From positions 1-21,446 of the forward strand of contig JBEBBU010000188.1 of assembly GCA_041158225.1 (NCBI GenBank): 21,446 bases of DNA. The letters are read 5' to 3'. Source of the stretch: JBEBBU01 sp041158225. GTDB lineage: Bacteria; Pseudomonadota; Gammaproteobacteria; Methylococcales; Methylococcaceae. Positions 14,323 to 21,446 of this stretch are shown here, piece after piece; positions within the stretch are counted from its first letter, which is position 1, and each line of letters begins with the position of its first letter. The notes beneath the pieces were generated by a model that saw only the letters and a program-made list of their open reading frames with translations, searched no databases and was not told the origin of the DNA. The position numbers and the translations under genes are program-made.

Positions 14323-16014
14323 TCAGAGCAGTGGCCATCCTGCCGGGCCGGACAATGGCTGCCTGGGAGTTGCGGGTGAACAGGTATTCAGCTGGCTGGT
14401 CACTGGATTCTGATGCCGGTAGCCAAGCACAGGGTTTTCAGGTCGGTAAGAGGATGTATCTGCCAGCGGTGTATCACTGAATGCGCCAGCGAGCGCCATA
14501 TAACCTGCATCGCCAAAACCATGATGCGCCTTGCCTGTATTAAATCTGGCAATAGCGCCTGCGTTGCCTGCCGCCCTTGCCATCACAGTCAGGATGGCCA
14601 GTTTATTGCTGCCGCTGTTCAGGGTACTGCTCGCAACTGCATTGGCGCCTGGATTGGGCGATTTTATATAGCTGGAAGCTGTCGCATTTCTCATACCCGA
14701 ACGCCATTGCAGGGTAAACTCAGCCCAAAGAGGATAGCTGCCATTCCATACATTGCTCTGGACAGGAGCTATGTTATCAATGCGTATGAACCGGTATGCC
14801 TTTTTGCGGGTCGCATTTTTCTCAGTACCCTGCATGCCGATGGCCCAGGCTCTAGTGGCTGAAGGGAAAGTAAATTTGCTCCCGCTGGCCAGTACACCGG
14901 TATCCAGTTCAGTCATGCACTGTTCAAACTCTGTCGCCGTATTCACCGTGACAACTGGACCTGAGACGGCATTGCCTGCAGACATCTTCAGACCACCATT
15001 GCTGGAGCATGGACTGCTCAGCAACATGGCATTGAACACTGCAAGCGTCCCGGCGCCTTTCTGTCGTGAACAGATATAGACTCTCTGGTCAAATGCAGAA
15101 AGGCTGCTACCACTCCCTGTCCGGTAAACGGCAGAGGTCAGACTTTCATCGGTCACAGACTTGTCCATACCGCCATTCTGAACATGCCACTGATCCCAGC
15201 TCTGAATCTGTCCCGTCAGCACTGCGATAATCTGGGAACGGCTCAGGCTGGGCATGCAGGCCAGCGATTCCTGATTCACACAGCTGTTACCTGGCCCACC
15301 GAACTGGATTTCCTGCAGGGCATTCCTGAAATTCAGATTGACGGTCACACCGTAGAGACCTGCTGCAAACGGCGTGACGGAAAGCAATGCCAACTGGGCA
15401 GGCGTAATGTCTGTCACGCTCTTGTCGTCGGGCCGGTTAGCACCGAGATACATCGCAGGTTCAATCTGTGACAGACCCGCGTCAATCAGCGCCTTCTGGT
15501 TGCCGCCGCAGTTCCAGTTCCAGCCGCTACTGGCAGTACCCGGTTCGCATTTACCTATATCAGGAAAGTCCGCTGGCCTCTGCGTGGCGTAACTTCCCGC
15601 CGTAGCCCCCTTAACCGTCTGCACCAGCGGATAAACTCCCCAACTGGAATCCATGCCATTTTTAAGGAAAAGCAACCGTGGATTGCCCTTGATCGAAGGT
15701 ACCGCGCCAGTTTTAAGCGAGCAGGCGGCCCCCCAGTAGGTTGACGCTATACCTGTCGCACTATCCGCTGCCGCCAATGGGCTGGCGTTGATCCAGGCAG
15801 TATCACTATCGCAGAGAGTATCACGCAGGACATCATGCAGGAATCCATCCGCAAGCGTTGAACCCGCCATATGAATCACGATTTCAGGTTTGGCTGTCCT
15901 GATATCCCAGGCATGGGCATCTGTCACCGGACTCAGCGCAATGCCCGTCCAGATAGCCGCAGACAGCCATGGATGCCTATCGTTATGCTTGCATAAATAT
16001 AATGATGAACGCAT
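14323..16014 (-). CDS. Secreted PstS-like substrate-binding protein, cysteine-rich
   Basis: This 563-residue exported protein has a signal peptide ending DAHA (residue 35) and the type 2 periplasmic-binding fold in its PstS-like form. IVIHMAGSTLADGF (45-58) is the first-strand anion-binding loop. LSRSQIIAVLTGQIQSWDQW (257-276) matches the PstS pattern around the hinge, and VYRTGSGSSLSAFDQ (296-310) matches the conserved R-x-G-S-G-x-x-x-F loop. It is far longer than PstS (~320), and its mature part has ten cysteines, suggesting disulfides. No permease or ATPase genes adjoin, so it may scavenge or sense a ligand rather than feed an ABC transporter. ATG 16014 has AGGA 9 bases upstream. Two ModE-like dyads flank the start, so molybdate or a related oxyanion is a candidate ligand or signal. 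Confidence 0.72.
   Translation of the reverse strand: MRSSLYLCKHNDRHPWLSAAIWTGIALSPVTDAHAWDIRTAKPEIVIHMAGSTLADGFLHDVLRDTLCDSDTAWINASPLAAADSATGIASTYWGAACSLKTGAVPSIKGNPRLLFLKNGMDSSWGVYPLVQTVKGATAGSYATQRPADFPDIGKCEPGTASSGWNWNCGGNQKALIDAGLSQIEPAMYLGANRPDDKSVTDITPAQLALLSVTPFAAGLYGVTVNLNFRNALQEIQFGGPGNSCVNQESLACMPSLSRSQIIAVLTGQIQSWDQWHVQNGGMDKSVTDESLTSAVYRTGSGSSLSAFDQRVYICSRQKGAGTLAVFNAMLLSSPCSSNGGLKMSAGNAVSGPVVTVNTATEFEQCMTELDTGVLASGSKFTFPSATRAWAIGMQGTEKNATRKKAYRFIRIDNIAPVQSNVWNGSYPLWAEFTLQWRSGMRNATASSYIKSPNPGANAVASSTLNSGSNKLAILTVMARAAGNAGAIARFNTGKAHHGFGDAGYMALAGAFSDTPLADTSSYRPENPVLGYRHQNPVTSQLNTCSPATPRQPLSGPAGWPLL
15979..16006. promoter_or_regulatory. ModE-box-like dyad 1 (inside codons 3-12 of the binding-protein gene)
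   Basis: Half-sites ATCGTTATGCT (15979-15989) and AATATAATGAT (15996-16006) are separated by 6 bases, the geometry of the ModE box (11 + 6 + 11). The halves are inverted, with 7 of 8 outer bases identical. It overlaps the coding start of the binding-protein gene, whose codon use is unusually AT-rich there, as expected if the operator constrains it. Confidence 0.6.
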
Positions 16015-16041
16015 TGGAGCATCCTGATAAAAGTGATGCGA

Positions 16042-16069
16042 ATCGTTATATTCTCATAAGCATATCGAT
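16042..16069. promoter_or_regulatory. ModE-box-like dyad 2 (promoter region of the binding-protein gene)
   Basis: Half-sites ATCGTTATATT (16042-16052) and AGCATATCGAT (16059-16069) are separated by 6 bases. The left half matches the ModE half-site consensus ATCGnTATATA at ten of eleven positions. The site lies between the ModE-like gene and the binding-protein gene, and overlaps the likely -10 region (TATAAC) of the latter. It is a near-inverted copy of dyad 1 (21 of 28 bases), centred 63 bp away. Confidence 0.68.
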
Positions 16070-16080
16070 AAATCAATCCT

Positions 16081-16449
16081 TCAGGATTCCGGATTGCCGA
16101 GCATGGTCTGTAATCCTGCAAAATCAGCGGCCAGTTCGACCTTTGCATGCGCTTCCATGGCCCGGAATCTTGCGACGACTTCATGCCCAAGTGCTGTCAG
16201 ATGGGTGCCTCCGCCATGCAGTCCACCCGTCTCAGTAGTCACCAGCGGCTGCCTGAAGCAGCGGTTCATCACCGCCACCAGATCCCATGCACGCCGGTAG
16301 CTCATACCCATGGATCGTCCTGCTGCTGAAATCGAACCACGATCACGGATGGCTTCCAGCAGTTCCACCTTGCCTGGACCAAGCGCAATCGTCTCTCCGG
16401 ACACGATGCGTAGCTGGATCTTGAGTCTGAAATCAGTCGTCGGGTTCAT
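16081..16449 (-). CDS. ModE-like regulator, DNA-binding domain only
   Basis: The 122-residue winged-helix protein is homologous to the N-terminal domain of ModE, the molybdate-responsive regulator. Diagnostic stretches are GPGKVELLEAIRDRGSISAAGRSMGMSYRRAWDLV (about 27-61, the helix-turn-helix) and TTETGGLHGGGTHLTALG (76-93, the Gly-rich wing). The tandem Mop/TOBE domains that bind molybdate in full-length ModE are absent, and the chain simply ends after the dimerisation helix. Start ATG 16449 is chosen over an upstream in-frame ATG (16518) because AAGG lies 9 bases before it and family similarity begins there. The binding-protein gene follows 66 bases downstream, with ModE-like operators in the gap. 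It is divergent from the secreted-protein gene at 16551. Confidence 0.88.
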   Translation of the reverse strand: MNPTTDFRLKIQLRIVSGETIALGPGKVELLEAIRDRGSISAAGRSMGMSYRRAWDLVAVMNRCFRQPLVTTETGGLHGGGTHLTALGHEVVARFRAMEAHAKVELAADFAGLQTMLGNPES

Positions 16450-16550
16450 CAGGTAAACCTTGAGAAAATCTATTGGAGGGCAGTCGCTGACTAGGGTACA
16501 GTAGCAGCATTGATCCATCCATATATTGGGTCTATCACAGGAGGCCTGTC

Positions 16551-16937
16551 ATGCATCACCGGTGGATATCATTACTACTCTCTCTGTGTCTCCTGTCCGG
16601 TTACAGCCTTGCCTGGGGAGAATCCTGTGGTGACCCCATTCACTGCACACCACCGCAGTTTTATGATGAACTGCCCGCTGATGGCGCAAGTGTAACCGCA
16701 CTGGATCATGTCGAAATTACTGCGGCACCGGACACCAATATCAGCCATCTGGAATTTTTTGTAGGCGGGACGGCTTACCAGCCTGTCGCCACAGCACTTC
16801 GATCCGGTGCACACCGGCTGACGCTGGATATGCCCGATCCCATCCAGAAAACAGGCCCTGTCGTTGTGCGCGTGACGGCACAGAACCGTGTAGGAGAATG
16901 CTGGGGCATGAAAGCCTGGATCATCAACATCCGATAG
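16551..16937 (+). CDS. Small secreted protein with predicted beta-sandwich
   Basis: The 128-residue exported protein has a signal peptide of about 23 residues (ending SLAWG) and a short Cys-containing segment (Cys26, Cys32). A roughly 85-residue domain of alternating beta strands follows (ELPADGASVTALDHVEITAA, HLEFFVGGTAYQPV, VVVRVTAQNRVGECWGMKAW), with a third Cys at 117. The layout recalls small Ig-like or 'P-A-D-G' bacterial domains. The RBS is near-perfect (AGGAGG, 7 bases before ATG). It is divergent from the ModE-like gene across a 101-base shared region, and a small membrane protein gene follows 24 bases later. It does not contain recognisable enzyme motifs. Confidence 0.78.
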   Translation: MHHRWISLLLSLCLLSGYSLAWGESCGDPIHCTPPQFYDELPADGASVTALDHVEITAAPDTNISHLEFFVGGTAYQPVATALRSGAHRLTLDMPDPIQKTGPVVVRVTAQNRVGECWGMKAWIINIR

Positions 16938-16961
16938 CGACCATTTTTCTGGAGAACTCAC

Positions 16962-17264
16962 ATGCCAGCCATTCTTTCCATCCTCGCCGTCATCGGCAGC
17001 GCCGTATGGTACTACCAGACAGCCTATCAGCGGCAGCTGCCTGCTGTTGCCTGGGCCATCGCAGGTGCACTTATCTACTACATGGGTTTCCTGCTCTGGA
17101 TGCATGGCATCATTCGCACCCTGATGGGCGGAAGTTTCCAGACCCACGGCCTGTGGTCCGGTATCGGCATGGATCTGACCGCCATTGTTTTCGGCGGCCT
17201 TTGCGTAGTGGCTTTCCGGCAATGGGTATTGTGCAGAAAAGGAACACCAGTCACCCCACCCTGA
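16962..17264 (+). CDS. Small inner-membrane protein (about three spans)
   Basis: The 100-residue protein has hydrophobic helices at about residues 2-17, 27-50 and 66-84, with a short basic C-terminal tail (RQWVLCRKGTPVTPP). The ATG is preceded by GGAG at 7 bases. It is likely cotranscribed with the secreted-protein gene upstream. The zwf coding region starts about 51 bases downstream, so zwf may read through from the same promoter. I do not recognise the family, and no charged or catalytic signature stands out in the spans beyond the G-x-x-L-M-G-G-S loop (about 52-58). Confidence 0.75.
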   Translation: MPAILSILAVIGSAVWYYQTAYQRQLPAVAWAIAGALIYYMGFLLWMHGIIRTLMGGSFQTHGLWSGIGMDLTAIVFGGLCVVAFRQWVLCRKGTPVTPP

Positions 17265-17315
17265 TCGTCACATGCTCCTGCCAGAATATCGGCCACTTTC
17301 CCTGCACCTCAACCC

Positions 17316-18857
17316 GTGGAACCTGCCTTGAACAACAACAGTTTTGACCAGCCAGCCTCTCAGGAAACCGCAGATTCCTGCCTGATGATCATCTTTGGTG
17401 CCACGGGTGATCTGACACGACGTAAATTGCTACCTGCACTCTATAACCTGGCCGTGGCCGGACTGCTCCCCGAAGGCTTTGCCGTCATGGGTGCTGCTTT
17501 TGATGCGCTGGATACGGAGAGTTTCCGTCAACGCATCAGAGAAGCCATACATGAATTTATCGGCCCCCAGCTTGACGAAAAGATCTGGTCAGGCCTGGAA
17601 TCACGTATCTTTTATCTGCAGGGCGATTTCCGTGACGCCGATTACTACCAGCGCATCAAGCAGGAAGCACTGAAAATCAGGACAGACTTCAGTATCGATG
17701 ACCATCATTTCTACTATCTGGCAACAGCTCATGGCTTCTTCGATGAAATCATCCAGCAACTGGGCAGAGCGGGACTGGCACAGGAATATGGAGATCACTG
17801 GCGTCGTGTCATCATAGAAAAACCTTTTGGCCATGATCTGGCCTCGGCCCAGCAGTTGAACCAGTCCATACGTGAGGTACTGCACGAGCACCAGATTTAC
17901 CGCATTGATCACTATCTGGGTAAGGAAACTGTCCAGAACATCATGGTCTTCCGCTTCGCCAACAGTATCTTTGAACCCATATGGAACCGTCGCTATATTG
18001 ATCATGTACAGATCACTGCAGCTGAAACCGTAGGCGTAGAAATGCGCGGAGACTACTATGAAACAGCTGGCGCGCTACGCGACATGGTACCCAACCACCT
18101 GTTTCAGCTGCTGTCGCTCACGGCCATGGAACCCCCGATATCGTTTGAGGCTGATGCCGTCAGGGATGAACAGACCAAGGTACTGCGTGCAATCCAGGTA
18201 CCTACCCCTGAAGAAGTCCTTGGCCAGATGGTAAGAGGCCAGTATGCCGCTGGTAACATTGGTGGCGAAAGCGTGGCGGGCTACCGCGAAGAACCCAGGG
18301 TAGCAGCCCAGTCCGGCACAGAAACCTTCGTCGCCATGAAACTGAATATCGATAACTGGCGCTGGGCGGGGGTGCCCTTTTACCTGCGCACCGGTAAACG
18401 CCTGCCTAAAAGGGTGACGGAAATTGCCATCCAGTTCCGTCAGGCGCCTCTGGTACTTTTCAGAAACACGCATATAGACCAGTTGCAGAACAACCGTCTG
18501 GTCATGCATCTGCAACCCAACGAAGGTATTTCCCTGCAGTTCGGGGTCAAGGAACCCGGCACACTGATGAAGCTGGGTGATGTCAGAATGGATTTCCAGT
18601 ACAACGATTACTTTGGCAAACAGACACATACCGGTTATGAGAGACTGTTACATGACTGCATGACGGGTGATGCCACCTTGTTCCAGCGAGCTGACATGGT
18701 GGAAGCGGGCTGGAATGTGATTCAGCCACTACTGGATGTATGGGGCGCACTGCCGCCGCGCAGCTTTCCCAACTACAAGGCGGGCAGTTGGGGACCGGAT
18801 GAGGCGGATGCTCTGCTGCGTGATGATGGCAACCGTCGCTGGATCAATACGCATTGA
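17316..18857 (+). CDS. zwf: Glucose-6-phosphate 1-dehydrogenase
   Basis: This enzyme oxidises glucose-6-phosphate to 6-phosphogluconolactone with NADP+, the entry to the oxidative pentose phosphate and Entner-Doudoroff routes. It has 513 residues, within the family range. The dinucleotide-binding GATGDLTRRK (28-37), IIEKPFGHD (166-174), the substrate-binding RIDHYLGKE (196-204) and the catalytic-His stretch DMVPNHLFQLL are all intact. The start is uncertain: GTG 17316 has no clear RBS, while TTG 17328 has a weak GTGGA upstream. No pgl, edd or gnd follows, so it is not in the common operon. Its end is one base from the stop of the convergent glycine-zipper gene. Identification is secure. Confidence 0.95.
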   Translation: MEPALNNNSFDQPASQETADSCLMIIFGATGDLTRRKLLPALYNLAVAGLLPEGFAVMGAAFDALDTESFRQRIREAIHEFIGPQLDEKIWSGLESRIFYLQGDFRDADYYQRIKQEALKIRTDFSIDDHHFYYLATAHGFFDEIIQQLGRAGLAQEYGDHWRRVIIEKPFGHDLASAQQLNQSIREVLHEHQIYRIDHYLGKETVQNIMVFRFANSIFEPIWNRRYIDHVQITAAETVGVEMRGDYYETAGALRDMVPNHLFQLLSLTAMEPPISFEADAVRDEQTKVLRAIQVPTPEEVLGQMVRGQYAAGNIGGESVAGYREEPRVAAQSGTETFVAMKLNIDNWRWAGVPFYLRTGKRLPKRVTEIAIQFRQAPLVLFRNTHIDQLQNNRLVMHLQPNEGISLQFGVKEPGTLMKLGDVRMDFQYNDYFGKQTHTGYERLLHDCMTGDATLFQRADMVEAGWNVIQPLLDVWGALPPRSFPNYKAGSWGPDEADALLRDDGNRRWINTH

Positions 18858-18858
18858 A

Positions 18859-19404
18859 TCACTGGCGCTCAGTGTCTTCGTGGTTTTCGTCATGCGGCAG
18901 AGGCCTGGCAGCCTGTCTGTGGACCAGCGATTCGCCCAGCAAAGAACCTGCTAGCGAACCTGCAGGCCCTGCGATCATGGCACCAAGCACGCCGCCGCCT
19001 GCTGCCCCAGCGCCGCCTCTGGCGAGTTCGCCCCTGCCTGCCGCCACCTGCCTGACAGACTGTGCGATGCGCTCACTGATGCCGTCTGCAGGATCAGCGG
19101 CATGCACAGCATGGTGGGTAACATCATAGCCAAGATGATAACCCACCGACATGCCCGCAAGGCTGCCAAGCTGAGCTCCCAGAGCTACGCCAGCAGGACC
19201 TGCCAGTGCACCGACAGTGCCTCCCACTGTTGCACCGATCAGTTCTCCGGCTGACATGCCTGCTACCGCGCCACCAATGGCGGCTGGATCCATATGTTCA
19301 CGGATATAGGCACCCGCATGGGAAACAGCGTTCAGAAGCTTTGAAGGCGCCTCTTGACCGCTTTCAGCAATGATTTCAGCTTCAGGTTTAATCTGTTCAG
19401 ACAT
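18859..19404 (-). CDS. Ala/Gly-rich protein with glycine-zipper segments
   Basis: The 181-residue protein has two long Gly/Ala blocks full of GxxxG and GxxxA spacing (about residues 43-93 and 128-160). They are separated by a polar helical linker (ADPADGISERIAQSVRQVAAGRGE) and flanked by acidic, non-hydrophobic ends (MSEQIKPEAE; HDENHEDTERQ). Such glycine-zipper regions often insert into or associate with membranes as helical hairpins. No Sec signal peptide is seen. The start has CGGAG about 8 bases upstream. It is divergent from the dctA-type gene across 132 bases. Similar low-complexity proteins are often annotated only as hypotheticals or 'glycine zipper'; no function can be given. Confidence 0.75.
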   Translation of the reverse strand: MSEQIKPEAEIIAESGQEAPSKLLNAVSHAGAYIREHMDPAAIGGAVAGMSAGELIGATVGGTVGALAGPAGVALGAQLGSLAGMSVGYHLGYDVTHHAVHAADPADGISERIAQSVRQVAAGRGELARGGAGAAGGGVLGAMIAGPAGSLAGSLLGESLVHRQAARPLPHDENHEDTERQ

Positions 19405-19536
19405 GGAATATGCTCCGATGACACTAACATTCCGCCATTATCCCGTGAGACAGCATCGTTTTCCATTACAGATGCTTTGCATGATTCGGTCTGTACTGCC
19501 GCTTGCTGCCTGTAGCCTGCATCATGAGACAGCACC

Positions 19537-20805
19537 ATGAAGCAGATAACCATTCCTCTTTACCTGCAGGTAGTCTTTGGCATCATGCTGGGTGCCATGA
19601 CAGGACTTTTCTTGCCTGATCTGGCTGTCAAACTGAAACTGCTTGGCGATATTTTCATTGCCCTGATCCGTATGCTCATAGGGCCTGTGATTTTCTGCAC
19701 CGTAGTACTGGGCATGCTTCAGGGCGGATCGGATATTCGCGGGATTGGGCGGATCGGCGCCAGAGCCATCCTTTACTTTGAAGTTGTATCAACGTTGGCG
19801 CTGATACTGGGTCTCATGGTCATGCATTACCTGCAACCCGGCCATGGTTTTGATGTTGATCTGCAATCCCTGAAGCCTCACGCCGTTGATGAGTATGTCA
19901 CCACAGCTGGCCACCGTACGCTAACCGATTTCATCATGCATATCGTACCTGGCACCTTCCTTGATGCCTTTACGGCAGACGGCAATCTGCTACAGATCCT
20001 TTTGCTGGCAGTGCTTTTTGGTGTAGCCCTGCTACAGATTGGCGAAAGCGGAAAACCTGTCCATCTTTTTCTGGAAAGTGCCTCGCGGGTTTTCTATACC
20101 ATGCTGGCGATACTGATGAAACTGGCGCCCCTCGGCGCAGGTGGAGCCATGGCGTTCACCCTGGGCAAGTATGGTGCAGATGCCCTTGCCCCCCTTATGG
20201 CCCTGATGGGCAGTTTCTATCTTACCTGTGTGCTGTTCGTCGGACTGGTGCTGGGTGCCATAGCAGCCTGGGTCGGTTTCAGCATTATCCAGCTGATTAG
20301 GTATCTGAGCACCGAACTTCTGACGGTGCTTGGCACATCATCCTCCGAATCAGCACTTGCCCCATTGATGGAGAAACTTGAGAACCTTGGCTGCTCTCGT
20401 CGGGTGGTTGGTATCGTCGTCCCGGCTGGCTATTCATTCAACCTTGATGGCACCAACATCTATCTCACCATGGCTACAATGTTCATTGCCCAGGCGCTGA
20501 ATATTGATCTGACTCTCGGTCAGGAAATGGAAATTCTGGCTGTCGCCATGCTGACATCCAAAGGAGCAGCAGGCTTTACAGGATCCGGATTCATTACCCT
20601 TGCAGCAACCCTGTCTTCTGTTCCAGGTATTCCCGTTGAAGGCATGGTGCTGATCATAGGCATTGACCGCTTCATGTCAGAAGCGCGCTCGCTGACCAAC
20701 TTCATGGGTAATGCAGTAGCCACCATAGTCATAGCGCACTGGGAAAATGCACTGGACCGCCATTGCATGTACCAATGCCTGAGGCAAAAATTCCAGAAGC
20801 ACTGA
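19537..20805 (+). CDS. dctA: Dicarboxylate:cation symporter (DAACS family, DctA-like)
   Basis: The 422-residue inner-membrane secondary transporter imports C4-dicarboxylates (succinate, malate, fumarate) with cations. DAACS hallmarks are the N-terminal RMLIGPVIFCTVVLGM helix and the re-entrant hairpin VLGTSSSESALAPLMEKLENLG (about 267-288), which carries the serine-rich loop. The helix VVGIVVPAGYSFNLDGTNIY and the second hairpin SKGAAGFTGSGFITLAATL follow, ending with IIGIDRFMSEARSLTNFMGN. The pattern and LMEKLE favour DctA over GltP. The RBS is poor. In the 131 bases upstream no clear promoter could be called. A flavin amine oxidase gene follows 60 bases later on the same strand. Confidence 0.92.
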   Translation: MKQITIPLYLQVVFGIMLGAMTGLFLPDLAVKLKLLGDIFIALIRMLIGPVIFCTVVLGMLQGGSDIRGIGRIGARAILYFEVVSTLALILGLMVMHYLQPGHGFDVDLQSLKPHAVDEYVTTAGHRTLTDFIMHIVPGTFLDAFTADGNLLQILLLAVLFGVALLQIGESGKPVHLFLESASRVFYTMLAILMKLAPLGAGGAMAFTLGKYGADALAPLMALMGSFYLTCVLFVGLVLGAIAAWVGFSIIQLIRYLSTELLTVLGTSSSESALAPLMEKLENLGCSRRVVGIVVPAGYSFNLDGTNIYLTMATMFIAQALNIDLTLGQEMEILAVAMLTSKGAAGFTGSGFITLAATLSSVPGIPVEGMVLIIGIDRFMSEARSLTNFMGNAVATIVIAHWENALDRHCMYQCLRQKFQKH

Positions 20806-20865
20806 CGACCGGCTGTCTCAATGCTAACCTAGGTCTCTAGCCCAATATCATCAAAAAAGGTCATA

Positions 20866-21446
20866 ATGCCCATGATCAACCGCAGACGATTTATCCAGCT
20901 TGGTGTAGGCGGTCTTGCCGCACTCCGGCTGCAAGACCAGACAGCCACGGCCGCCCCCCTTGCCACCAGGGCCGATGTCATCGTGATTGGCGCCGGCATT
21001 GCCGGCCTTCAGGCTGCCGGCAAACTCAAGGCGGCCGGCAAATCGGTCATGGTGCTGGAAGCCCAGGCGCAGACAGGAGGCAGGATGACAACCTCACGCA
21101 GCCTCGGCAATGATTTGCCACTGGATCTCGGTGCTTCATGGATTCATGGCATCAAGGGCAATCCCATCACTGCCATAGCCGACAGACTCAAGCTGTCACG
21201 GGTCGTTACGGATTACGATGCCATCCAGCGTTATGACTTTGATGGCCGTGCGCTGACCGATACCGAATCGGATGATGTAGACACTCTTTTCAATTCCATG
21301 ATGAAAAAAGTTGGCACTTACCAGAAATCCGCAGGCAGCACGGCCACACTTGAAAGTGGCATCAATAAAGCTACTGCCAATCAAAGATACAGTGCTTTTG
21401 GCAGTCGTGCGATGCAATATGCCATGAATACTGAAATCGAGCATGA
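20866..21446 (+). CDS. Tat-exported flavin amine oxidase, N-terminal part (runs off the window)
   Basis: The frame is open from ATG 20866 to the window edge (193 complete codons). A twin-arginine signal (NRRRFIQLG, residues 5-13, then a hydrophobic segment and a TATAA region) indicates export of the folded, FAD-loaded enzyme. The FAD-binding Rossmann motif VIGAGIAGLQAAGKLKAAG (40-58), the Glu at 65 binding ribose, the GGR motif (71-73) and LGASWIHGIKGNP (88-100) are typical of the polyamine/monoamine oxidase family. The start at 20866 has AAAGG five bases upstream; ATG 20872 is an alternative. It probably oxidises a periplasmic amine or amino acid, releasing aldehyde, ammonia and peroxide. 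The substrate is unknown because the catalytic domain is cut off. Confidence 0.88.
   Translation, partial: MPMINRRRFIQLGVGGLAALRLQDQTATAAPLATRADVIVIGAGIAGLQAAGKLKAAGKSVMVLEAQAQTGGRMTTSRSLGNDLPLDLGASWIHGIKGNPITAIADRLKLSRVVTDYDAIQRYDFDGRALTDTESDDVDTLFNSMMKKVGTYQKSAGSTATLESGINKATANQRYSAFGSRAMQYAMNTEIEH

Noticed and set aside
16450..16518. N-terminal extension of the ModE-like regulator from an upstream ATG at 16518
   Set aside because: The extra residues (MDQCCYCTLV...) do not resemble ModE, and the ATG at 16449 has its own AAGG site.
1..21446. Search for CRISPR arrays, tRNA genes, rRNA, insertion sequences and attachment-site repeats
   Set aside because: No regularly spaced repeats, tRNA cloverleaf signatures, transposase frames or long terminal repeats were seen by eye in either strand.

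Overview
The window is a gene-dense proteobacterial chromosome segment. Gene content points to the Gamma/Beta side: a dapC-dapD succinylase branch, a Kup-type K+ transporter, a ModE-type regulator, an OmpL/BBP2-type porin, lipoprotein and Tat signals. GC is moderately high by eye. I cannot name the species. There are no rRNA, tRNA, CRISPR or insertion-sequence signatures and no gene-free gap above 300 bases. It reads as a chromosomal backbone of short operons. Convergent neighbours overlap or abut at their 3' ends, which leaves no room for intrinsic terminators.

Left part (1-8071). On the minus strand lie the start of a secreted protein cut by the window edge and the lysine/peptidoglycan pair dapC-dapD behind a recognisable promoter. 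A 34-residue membrane miniprotein (plus) and a YjbQ-family enzyme (minus) follow. On the plus strand come an Asn/Gly-rich lipoprotein, a small periplasmic protein, and a tightly coupled set of class II aldolase, DhaK and DhaL, which looks like a kinase/aldolase route for a small keto-sugar. Converging on it are a dienelactone-hydrolase-like enzyme and an MHS-type metabolite:H+ symporter.

Middle part (8203-14262) is about ion handling. It holds a Ca2+/H+ antiporter of the CAX family (plus) and a minus-strand operon of outer-membrane porin, Kup potassium transporter and CrcB/Fluc fluoride channel. That CrcB carries an extra membrane domain of about 100 residues. A conserved small cytosolic protein and an RMD1/DUF155 membrane-anchored protein follow.

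Right part (14323-21446). A large secreted, cysteine-rich, PstS-like binding protein lies just downstream of a ModE-like regulator that has only the DNA-binding domain. Around the start codon of the binding-protein gene are two 28-bp dyads that resemble ModE boxes; they are inverted copies of each other, centred 63 bp apart. This is the most interesting signal in the window and suggests a molybdate- or other oxyanion-responsive system. Divergent from the regulator are a small secreted protein and a small membrane protein, then zwf (glucose-6-phosphate dehydrogenase), a glycine-zipper protein, a DctA-type dicarboxylate symporter and the start of a Tat-exported flavin amine oxidase that runs off the end.
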